From the NCBI GenBank assembly GCA_031254795.1, contig JAIRTS010000171.1:1-7977 (forward strand): a stretch of DNA of 7,977 bases, in the 5' to 3' direction. The stretch is from Treponema sp. (GTDB lineage Bacteria > Spirochaetota > Spirochaetia > Treponematales > Breznakiellaceae). Within the stretch, counting starts at the first letter, position 1; each line of letters starts with the position of its first letter. Below the pieces are notes generated by a model. The model saw only the letters and a program-made list of their open reading frames with translations, was not told where the DNA came from and made no database searches. This document shows positions 1 to 5,449 of the stretch, in pieces. The position numbers and the translations under genes were made by a program.

Positions 1-82
1 ACCGCCGCCGCGCTAGCTCAATCTGAGTCGTGGTGCCGCTGCCGTCCCCACCTTCAAAAACAACAAAATTTTTAGCAATCAT
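1..82 (-). CDS. tmk: Thymidylate kinase, N-terminal 27 codons (cut by window edge)
   Basis: dTMP kinase transfers phosphate from ATP to dTMP to make dTDP, an essential cytoplasmic step in dTTP synthesis. The minus strand from ATG 82-80 reads MIAKN followed by FVVFEGGDGSGTTTQ and then IELARRR up to the edge. The hydrophobic beta strand running into FEG-x-DGSG, followed by T-T-Q, is the typical start of a Tmk P-loop. The canonical P-loop lysine (GxGKS/T) is replaced by threonine; I recall this from treponemal Tmk proteins but cannot verify it here. GGGG lies just upstream of the ATG as a weak Shine-Dalgarno; a GTG two codons further up (88-86) is an alternative start. A candidate promoter lies about 70 bp upstream. 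Everything after the P-loop is outside the window. The call rests on 27 residues, but they are characteristic ones. Confidence 0.85.
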   Translation of the reverse strand, partial: MIAKNFVVFEGGDGSGTTTQIELARRR

Positions 83-152
83 AGCCACCCCGTGCGGTCA
101 GGCGCTCCCAATTTTTTCCATAAACAAGCCCTGCCGCCATCGCCCTTTGACT

Positions 153-181
153 ATTTTATTATATCCCAATATTTTTATCAA
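153..181 (-). promoter_or_regulatory. Candidate sigma-70-type promoter for tmk
   Basis: On the minus strand TTGATA (181-176) is followed after 17 bp by TAAAAT (158-153), close to the TTGACA/TATAAT consensus. It is the only AT-rich patch in otherwise GC-rich DNA and would start transcription about 60-65 nt before the tmk ATG. The same patch on the plus strand reads TTGACT (147-152), 17 bp, TATTTT (170-175), so it could fire both ways, although I see no convincing plus-strand gene just downstream. Confidence 0.4.
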
Positions 182-182
182 C

Positions 183-585
183 CACCGCCCGCCCGCAACC
201 AGATCAAGGCGGGACAACGCGAGCGTTTCCGGCAACGCCCGCAACCGGCAGCCGCTCACTGATTCTAGCCGGAGGAATCCATCGTACCGGATGACCACGT
301 GTCCTTGTCATGATTCGAGGGTTCAAGCGTATTAACGGATTGAGGCTTGTCATGACGGACTGGCAAGTTTCGGACGGGAATGGCGGCGCGAAAACAAACG
401 GGACGACGCCTTTGCGCTGGCGCCATTTTTATTTACGATTGTCCGCGCGGCGGCGCTCATGGGCTTTGAGGGGCGCCCCAGACAGCGAGCAGGCGCCGGT
501 AGTCCAGAACCTTTCTGAAGACGGCGGCATGAGATACGCTCAAGGCATCGCCCGTCACCGCGCCGGCGAAACGCCCTTTCCCTGT
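183..585. other. GC-rich stretch with no recognised gene
   Basis: Open frames exist on both strands here (for example plus 310-618 and minus 98-298). Their translations are rich in Arg, Pro and Ser, resemble no family I know, and have no convincing ribosome binding site. The decamer CTTGTCATGA occurs twice on the plus strand (304-313 and 347-356). The minus-strand frame that would continue the GyrI-like remnant stays open to a TGA at 459-457, but its composition turns GC-rich below about 585, so that tail is probably not original gene sequence. I found no tRNA or other RNA gene. Confidence 0.5.
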
Positions 586-599
586 ATCCTGTTTTTCTT

Positions 600-1050
600 C
601 TTTATCGTTCTCATCTAAATATATTTCATGGTGACGCCTTTCCTTGTTTATATCATGTTTATATCATTCGCCAAATTATTTTCCTCGATATATTTTTCTA
701 TTGCTTCTATTGTTTTTGCCTCTTCATCAGACGAACCTATGCGCATGCATTGAACGCATAACCATTCTTTTATTTTTATATATTTCGCTTTTTCCGTGTT
801 TATGCTCTTATTATTCGCCACTTCATTGCAAGCCCATTCAAACACCTTTTTATTAGCAAATCCAGGCAATCTTATCACGGCTGTCCATATAAATTTTGAT
901 TTATCTCTTATATCTTCTTTGTTTTTGACCGTCAAAAACCCCTCAAGAGGCGGGACAACATAATCAAAATATCCTTCCGGCGCATATTGTATATTGAATA
1001 CTATACAACAATTCAACGGACTTCCCATATTCTCCGTCCCTGTCATTGCG
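600..1050 (-). pseudogene. GyrI-like small-molecule-binding protein, decayed remnant
   Basis: The minus strand encodes recognisable pieces of a stand-alone GyrI-like (AraC effector-binding fold) protein, spread over three segments. Segment 1 (about 1050-985) reads NDRDGEYGKSVELLYSIQYTI. Segment 2, in another frame (about 980-657), contains EGYFDYVVPPLEGF, DKSKFIWTAVIRLPGF, KKVFEWA and LCVQCMRIG. Segment 3, in a third frame (654-about 607), gives INKERRHHEIYLDEN, the conserved C-terminal RRHHEIYL block. The shift between segments 1 and 2 lies at about 985-977, where family members as I remember them have roughly ten more residues, so a small deletion is likely. The shift between 2 and 3 is an 11-bp tandem duplication. 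The N-terminal roughly 30-40 residues are missing, replaced by GC-rich repeat-like DNA. The gene is clearly AT-richer than its surroundings, which suggests acquisition from a lower-GC donor. Intact relatives bind small molecules and some have been linked to hydrolysis of toxic cyclopropanoids; this copy is unlikely to make a working protein. Confidence 0.75.
646..667. repeat. Perfect 11-bp tandem duplication inside the GyrI-like remnant
   Basis: GTTTATATCAT occurs twice back to back on the plus strand (646-656 and 657-667). On the coding (minus) strand the first copy gives Asn-Asp-Ile-Asn, then the second shifts the frame to Met-Ile-stop (TAA 650-648). Taking out one copy restores the reading from NDIN into KERRHHEIYL, the family's conserved C-terminus. 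Confidence 0.9.
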
Positions 1051-1059
1051 ACCTGAAGG

Positions 1060-1088
1060 GGCTTGGGTGTCCGCGCAGCCCCCAAGCC
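1060..1088. repeat. Inverted repeat in GC-rich sequence beside the pseudogene break
   Basis: GGCTTGGG (1060-1067) and CCCAAGCC (1081-1088) are perfect 8-bp inverted arms around a 13-nt loop. They sit within about 1041-1105, next to TGTCATTGCGA, a type of sequence common in dispersed intergenic repeats of many bacteria. This begins where homology to the GyrI-like gene stops, so it may be a small non-autonomous repeat element or its scar. There is no T-run, so it is not an obvious terminator. Confidence 0.45.
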
Positions 1089-1145
1089 ATTCCTCGCGCG
1101 AAGCGCAACAAACTGCTAGCGTCATAATTTTGCGTGTCCGCGTCG

Positions 1146-1174
1146 TTGACAAATCATTCAGGAAATAGTAAGAT
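1146..1174 (+). promoter_or_regulatory. Promoter of the opp operon, probably giving a leaderless oppB mRNA
   Basis: TTGACA (1146-1151, perfect -35) is followed after 17 bp by TAAGAT (1169-1174, four of six to TATAAT). Only six bases, AGACTC, separate the -10 box from the oppB ATG at 1181, so the expected start of transcription, about seven bases after the -10, falls on or next to the start codon. No Shine-Dalgarno stands at a usable distance: AGGAAA at 1160-1165 lies inside the spacer and would not be transcribed. Confidence 0.7.
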
Positions 1175-1180
1175 AGACTC

Positions 1181-2116
1181 ATGCTCTCCTATGTTATAAA
1201 ACGAATTGTTTTGGCTTTCGCCACCCTCCTGTTTGTCATTTGCCTGACGTTTTTGCTGATGAACACGGTGCCGGGAGGGCCGTTCCTCGGCGAGAAAGCC
1301 ATTTCCGCCCAAACGCTCGCGCAACTGGAGGCGAAATACGGGCTTGACAAACCGCTTCCCGTTCAGCTTAAAAATTACATCGCGAGCCTTATGAAGGGCG
1401 ATATGGGCGTGTCCCTCAAAATGCAGAAAAACAGGCCGGTCGCGATGATTGTCCGCGAAATGTTTCCGGTGTCGGCGCGTATCGGCGCGATTGCGCTCCT
1501 CTGGGCAACCCTCGCGGGCGTCGCGCTGGGATGCGTCGCCGCGTATAAGCGCGGCAAGTGGCAGGACAGCCTGCTCCAGGTGATCACCACGCTCGGCATC
1601 GCGTTTCCGGGCTTTGTGGTGGCGACCGCGTTGCTGGTGTGCTTCGCCGGCGGCGTATGGCGCATTTTTCCGACAAGCGGCTTAAGCAGGGGCGCGATAA
1701 GCTATGTGCTGCCCTGCTTTACGCTGGGGCTCACGCCCATGTGTTCCATCGCCCGCTACACCCGTTCTTCCATGCTCGACGTGTTGAACAAGGAGTACAT
1801 CAAAACCGCCCGCGCGTACGGGGCGTCCACCACCAGGCTGATATTCAAGTACGCGCTCCGCAACGCGCTTATTCCGGTTGTCACCTATCTGGGACCCGTA
1901 ACGGCCGGCGTCCTGACCGGCGGATTCGTGGTGGAGACGGTCTTCAATATCCCCGGTCTCGGCAGGTACTTCATTCAGAGCGTCAGCAACCGCGATTATC
2001 CGATCATCATGGGAACAACGATATTCTTCGCCGCGCTGGTCATCATTATGAGCTTTCTGGTTGACGTGCTATACAAGATCATCGATCCGCGCATAGAACT
2101 CGCAAATGAGAATTAG
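1181..2116 (+). CDS. oppB: Oligopeptide ABC transporter permease OppB
   Basis: OppB is one of two channel-forming membrane subunits of the peptide importer and pairs with OppC in the cytoplasmic membrane. The 311-residue product has the usual family length. The first membrane segment is about residues 9-27, ending in TVPGGPF, the typical OppB motif at the outer face. An extracellular domain follows (about 35-95), then five more hydrophobic segments between about 100 and 297. The cytoplasmic EAA-type coupling loop is at about 205-230 (EYIKTARAYGAS then the RNALIPV region), where the ATPases dock. The protein ends in the typical YKIIDPRIEL. The ATG at 1181 fits the family N-terminus (MLSYVIKRI). 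It has no ribosome binding site in the normal place and its promoter touches the start codon, so translation is probably leaderless. It heads the five-gene operon; oppC begins 11 bp after its TAG. Confidence 0.95.
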   Translation: MLSYVIKRIVLAFATLLFVICLTFLLMNTVPGGPFLGEKAISAQTLAQLEAKYGLDKPLPVQLKNYIASLMKGDMGVSLKMQKNRPVAMIVREMFPVSARIGAIALLWATLAGVALGCVAAYKRGKWQDSLLQVITTLGIAFPGFVVATALLVCFAGGVWRIFPTSGLSRGAISYVLPCFTLGLTPMCSIARYTRSSMLDVLNKEYIKTARAYGASTTRLIFKYALRNALIPVVTYLGPVTAGVLTGGFVVETVFNIPGLGRYFIQSVSNRDYPIIMGTTIFFAALVIIMSFLVDVLYKIIDPRIELANEN

Positions 2117-2127
2117 AGGTGTGTGAC

Positions 2128-3285
2128 ATGGGTAAAAAAAGAAAGGCGCGCGCGACGCCAGAAACGCATCCCGCCGCAACGGGAATTGACCAGCCTCGCG
2201 GGGGGGGGTATCGCCATTCTCAAGATGAAGCCGATATACTGACAGCGCGAGAGATTGCGGCAGACGAAGACCTTTTCGCGCCCGCTTCCGTGGAGGAGAA
2301 AAAAGCCTTCGAGCCGCAACATAAGAGCGTCTCCTACTGGGAGGACGCCTGGCGGCGGCTTCGGAAGAATTACATCGCGCTCGCTTCTTTTGGCGTGATC
2401 GCGCTCCTCATCCTGTTCGCGTGCCTCGGCCCCCTTTTCATGGGGTATCATTACGACGAGCAGGTTCGCGGGAGCGAAAACCTGAAGCCGCTCGCCTATT
2501 CCCAGCAGGAGCTGGCGCGTATCGCCGCCGGGGAGAAGGTGTTCCCCCATGTGTTCGGCACTGATTCGCACGGGCGCGATCTGCTTGTGCGCCTGATGTA
2601 CGGCGCCCGCGTCTCCATGATCATAGGCATCACGGCGGCGCTTCTTACCCTTGTGATCGGCGTTCTCTACGGCTCAATCGCGGGCTATGCCGGAGGCAGA
2701 GTCGACATGGTGATGATGCGCATTGTGGATGTCATCTACTCGGTGCCGGACATCCTCGTGGCGCTGTTGTTTGCGGTCACGCTCAAGCCCCTGCTCACCG
2801 ACTTCGCCAATAACAATCAAGCCCGCCTGCTGGGAAGGCTCATGATCTCGCTTGGGCCAAGCATCATCGCCATATTCATAGCGTTCGCGCTGCTCTATTG
2901 GACCAGCCTCGCCCGCATCGTGCGGGGGCAGATACTGCAACTCAAACAGCAGGAATACGTGAGCGCGGCCCGCGCGCTCGGCGCCAACGACGCGCGGATC
3001 ATCCTCAAGCACCTGTTGCCGAACAGCATAGGCCCGCTTGTCGCCGCGACCTGCCTCCAGATACCGACGGCGATATTCCTCGAATCCTTCCTGTCCTTTC
3101 TCGGGCTCGGGGTCAACGCGCCCATGACCAGCCTCGGCTCCCTCGCTTCGGACGCGCTCGGCGGCATGTACACATATACGCACCGGCTCATCATTCCCGC
3201 GGCTTTGTTAAGCCTTTTGATCTTATCGTTCAACTTGTTTGGAGACGGGCTGCGGGACGCCCTTGATCCAAGACTAAAGAAATAG
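2128..3285 (+). CDS. oppC: Oligopeptide ABC transporter permease OppC, with a G9 tract near the start
   Basis: OppC is the second channel subunit and pairs with OppB. From ATG 2128 (AGAGGTG at 2115-2121 as ribosome binding site, overlapping the oppB stop) the product is 385 residues; a GTG at 2119 is a less likely start because it lies inside that site. Residues 1-80 are a long cytoplasmic tail, with the family-like stretch EDLFAPASVEEK at about 47-58 and SYWEDAWRRLRKN before the first membrane segment (about 82-104). An extracellular region with FGTDSHGRDLL (143-153) follows, then further hydrophobic segments to the end. The coupling loop EYVSAARALGANDARIILKH is at about 276-295 and LFGDGLRDALDPR closes the protein. 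Codons 25-27 are a run of nine G (2200-2208) coding Gly-Gly-Gly. The first residues (about 1-45) are poorly conserved in kind and may be dispensable in sequence, but not in frame. oppD follows after nine bases. Confidence 0.94.
   Translation: MGKKRKARATPETHPAATGIDQPRGGGYRHSQDEADILTAREIAADEDLFAPASVEEKKAFEPQHKSVSYWEDAWRRLRKNYIALASFGVIALLILFACLGPLFMGYHYDEQVRGSENLKPLAYSQQELARIAAGEKVFPHVFGTDSHGRDLLVRLMYGARVSMIIGITAALLTLVIGVLYGSIAGYAGGRVDMVMMRIVDVIYSVPDILVALLFAVTLKPLLTDFANNNQARLLGRLMISLGPSIIAIFIAFALLYWTSLARIVRGQILQLKQQEYVSAARALGANDARIILKHLLPNSIGPLVAATCLQIPTAIFLESFLSFLGLGVNAPMTSLGSLASDALGGMYTYTHRLIIPAALLSLLILSFNLFGDGLRDALDPRLKK
2200..2208 (+). repeat. Homopolymer of nine G inside oppC
   Basis: Nine consecutive G occupy exactly three codons (Gly 25-27) in the cytoplasmic tail of OppC. 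If one G is lost the frame reads GIAILKMKPIY and stops at a TGA; if one is gained it reads GVSPFSR and stops at a TGA. I see no in-frame ATG after the tract until inside the membrane domain. The tract is therefore a possible on/off contingency site, or a possible sequencing error site. Confidence 0.85.
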
Positions 3286-3294
3286 GGGCGGGAA

Positions 3295-4338
3295 ATGGCG
3301 GAAGAGAAAAAAACGCTGCTTAAGGTGACAGACTTGCGAGTCTCCTTTTTTACGCCGGTCGGCGAGGTGAAAGCTGTGGGAAGCCTCTCGTTTTCGCTGC
3401 ACTACGGCGAAGTGATGGGCATTGTCGGCGAATCAGGCTCCGGCAAGAGCGTTGAAGCGTCCGCGGTGATGGGCCTGCTTGAGCCGCCCGGACGGGTCGT
3501 CCACGGGTCTGTGGAATTGGAGGGCGAAAACCTCCTTTCCTACAGCCAAAAAGACATGGAAAAGATACGGGGCGACAGGATGAGCATGATCTTTCAAAAC
3601 CCCATGGAAAGCCTCAACCCGGTGTACACCATCGGCAATCAACTGGTCAGCGTGCTGCGGGAACACACGAAGGAGCGCGGCGGCGGAATCTCCGCTAAAG
3701 CCGCCCGTGAAAAAGCGGTGGAAATGCTGAGACTCGTGGGCATCACGAACCCCGAGCGCCGCCTCAACCAATACCCGCACGAGTTTTCCGGCGGCATGAG
3801 GCAGCGGGTGATGATAGCTATGGCGCTTATCTGTGAGCCCCAGCTCTTAATAGCCGACGAGCCGACGACCGCGCTTGACGTCACCATTCAGGCGCAGATA
3901 CTGGAGCTTATGAAAGCCATTCAACAAAAAACCGGCATGGCCATCATCTTCATCACCCACAACCTTGCGGCTATCGCGGAAATCTGCGACACCGTTGGGG
4001 TGATGTACGGCGGACACATCGTGGAACAGGGGACGGTCGAGGACATTTTCTACACGCCGCTTCACCCCTACACAAAAGGGCTGCTCCGCTCCATGCCCCG
4101 CCTTGACAAAGAAAGGGCGGACCGGCTCATACCCATTGAAGGCTCGCCCATCAACATGCTCGATCCGAATCCGGGCTGCCCCTTTGCCCCGCGCTGCGAA
4201 TCCTGCATGAAAATCTGCGTCAGGCAGCATCCCGAAAAGACGACCATCCACCGCGACCACGGCGAGAAAGGCTTTTCCGCCAGCGGACACCGCGTCGCCT
4301 GCTGGCTTGTCTCAAAAGACGGAGGGAAACGTCCATGA
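3295..4338 (+). CDS. oppD: Oligopeptide ABC transporter ATP-binding protein OppD
   Basis: OppD is one of two cytoplasmic ATPases that drive peptide import by binding to OppB/OppC. The 347-residue product shows the ABC motifs in order: Walker A GESGSGKS (45-52), Q-loop Gln 101 (MIFQNPMESLNP), signature FSGGMRQR (164-171), Walker B LLIADEP (184-190) and switch His 222. The C-terminal oligopeptide/dipeptide-transporter extension has PGCPFAPRC with cysteines at 295, 301 and 308 and a further one at 336. This spacing matches the 4Fe-4S-type motif known from related peptide-transporter ATPases; cluster binding here is inferred. AGGGG overlapping the oppC stop is the ribosome binding site, six bases from ATG. 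Its last four bases, ATGA, overlap the start of oppF, so the two ATPases are probably translationally coupled and made in equal amounts. Confidence 0.95.
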   Translation: MAEEKKTLLKVTDLRVSFFTPVGEVKAVGSLSFSLHYGEVMGIVGESGSGKSVEASAVMGLLEPPGRVVHGSVELEGENLLSYSQKDMEKIRGDRMSMIFQNPMESLNPVYTIGNQLVSVLREHTKERGGGISAKAAREKAVEMLRLVGITNPERRLNQYPHEFSGGMRQRVMIAMALICEPQLLIADEPTTALDVTIQAQILELMKAIQQKTGMAIIFITHNLAAIAEICDTVGVMYGGHIVEQGTVEDIFYTPLHPYTKGLLRSMPRLDKERADRLIPIEGSPINMLDPNPGCPFAPRCESCMKICVRQHPEKTTIHRDHGEKGFSASGHRVACWLVSKDGGKRP

Positions 4339-5288
4339 AGCTCATTGAAGTTGAAGGTCTCACGAAGTATTTCAAAGTCAAGGCCGGCTGGGGAAAAACA
4401 AAACAGATACACGCGGTTGAGCAGGTTTCCCTCTATATAGAAGAGGGCGAAACCCTGGGACTCGTGGGAGAATCGGGTTGCGGCAAAACGACCTTCGGGC
4501 GCGTGTTGCTGCGCTTGTACGAACCGACAGCCGGAAAGATCTTTTTCCGGGGACAAGACATCACCCACGTTGACATGCTCCCCTACAGGCGGAAGATGCA
4601 GATTATTTTTCAGGATCCCTCCTCCTCCCTGAACCCCCGCATGACGGTCGCCGAAATCGTGGGCGAGCCTATTGACATTCACCGCCTCGCAGGGTCGGCG
4701 CGCGAGCGGAGAGATCGCATCAAGGCGCTTTTGGCGCGGGTCGGGCTCAACAGCGAACACGCGAACCGGTACCCCCACGAGTTTTCGGGAGGCCAGCAGC
4801 AACGGGTGGGCATCGCCCGCGCCCTCGCCGTGGAGCCGGAGTTTATCGTGTGCGACGAGCCGGTTTCCGCGCTCGACGTGTCCATCCAGTCCCAAATAGT
4901 GAACATGCTGGAGGATATGCAGACGGAGATGAAGCTCACCTACCTGTTCATAGCGCACGATATTTCCGTGGTGCGCCATATTTCGCGGCGCATAGGCGTC
5001 ATATACCTGGGCAGCCTGGTTGAATTGGCGCCCAGCGGCGAGTTGCTCAAGCATCCGCTGCACCCGTATACGCAGACGCTGCTTCAGGCGGTTCCCATCC
5101 CGGACCCCAACATCACCCGCTCGCGAAAGCGCGTCGCGCTGCAAGGCGAAATCCCAAATCCCCTGGACGCGCCCGCCGGGTGCAGGTTCCGAACGCTCTG
5201 CCCCCTGGCGGCGAAACAGTGCGCCGAAGCCGCCCCCGCGTTGCGGGAAGCGTCGAGCGGGCATTGGGCCGCGTGCCACCGCATGTGA
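4335..5288 (+). CDS. oppF: Oligopeptide ABC transporter ATP-binding protein OppF
   Basis: OppF is the partner ATPase of OppD. The 317-residue product has Walker A GESGCGKT (45-52), Q-loop Gln 93 (IIFQDPSSSLNPRM), signature SGGQQQR (151-157), Walker B FIVCDEP (170-176) and switch His 209 (FIAHDISVVRHIS). SGGQQQR and VVRHIS are typical of OppF rather than OppD. The C-terminal extension AGCRFRTLCPLAAKQC has cysteines at 283, 289 and 296 plus Cys 314, the same spacing as in OppD, so both halves of the ATPase dimer may carry an Fe-S-type site. GGAGGG (4321-4326), inside the end of oppD, is a strong ribosome binding site eight bases before ATG. After its TGA there is a 161-bp GC-rich gap before oppA. 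Confidence 0.95.
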   Translation: MKLIEVEGLTKYFKVKAGWGKTKQIHAVEQVSLYIEEGETLGLVGESGCGKTTFGRVLLRLYEPTAGKIFFRGQDITHVDMLPYRRKMQIIFQDPSSSLNPRMTVAEIVGEPIDIHRLAGSARERRDRIKALLARVGLNSEHANRYPHEFSGGQQQRVGIARALAVEPEFIVCDEPVSALDVSIQSQIVNMLEDMQTEMKLTYLFIAHDISVVRHISRRIGVIYLGSLVELAPSGELLKHPLHPYTQTLLQAVPIPDPNITRSRKRVALQGEIPNPLDAPAGCRFRTLCPLAAKQCAEAAPALREASSGHWAACHRM

Positions 5289-5449
5289 CCCCAAACGCGC
5301 GGAAGGGCGGCGCAAGAGCGGCGCAAGAGCGGCGGCGCGGCGCAATGCGGCGCGGCATAATGTGTTGTAAAACGGCGGCGGCGCGCGAGGATGAGGCATC
5401 CCCGCGCGGCGGACGGCGTTTTGAAATATTAGCAAGAGGGAGGTTTCTT
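5289..5449. other. oppF-oppA gap with short GC-rich tandem repeats and the oppA ribosome binding site
   Basis: This gap is very GC-rich and full of GCGGC-type words. GCGGCGCAAGA is repeated exactly in tandem (5307-5317 and 5318-5328) and decays into GCGGCGGCGCGG beyond. Nothing here looks like a good promoter. CATAAT at 5356-5361 has no -35 partner. The strong site GAGGGAGG (5436-5443) lies six bases before the oppA ATG. Possible roles, by inference, are RNA folding or pausing that sets OppA dose relative to the membrane parts. Confidence 0.55.

Noticed and set aside
30..335. Plus-strand hypothetical protein of 101 residues at the left end
   Set aside because: It is antisense to the tmk start, has no ribosome binding site or recognisable domain, and covers the promoter patch.
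310..618. Plus-strand hypothetical protein of 102 residues
   Set aside because: Its composition is low-complexity, and its Phe-rich end is the antisense of Lys/Glu-rich codons of the GyrI-like remnant.
964..1182. Minus-strand 72-residue protein as an independent gene
   Set aside because: Its last part is segment 1 of the GyrI-like pseudogene; the first part is translation of the opp promoter and repeat-like DNA.
1558..2064. Plus-strand frame of 168 codons inside oppB
   Set aside because: It is a shifted-frame shadow of oppB with His/Arg/Pro-rich composition.
2119..2127. GTG at 2119 as the oppC start
   Set aside because: It falls within the AGAGGTG ribosome binding site that serves ATG 2128 at good spacing.
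4068..5435. Minus-strand open frame of 455 codons opposite oppD and oppF
   Set aside because: It lies antisense to two well-supported ABC ATPases. Long antisense frames are expected in GC-rich genes, and the translation shows no family.
5180..5449. N-terminal extension of OppA by 90 residues
   Set aside because: The extension overlaps the end of oppF, is Arg/Ala-rich noise, and would bury a perfect lipoprotein signal peptide that has its own strong ribosome binding site.
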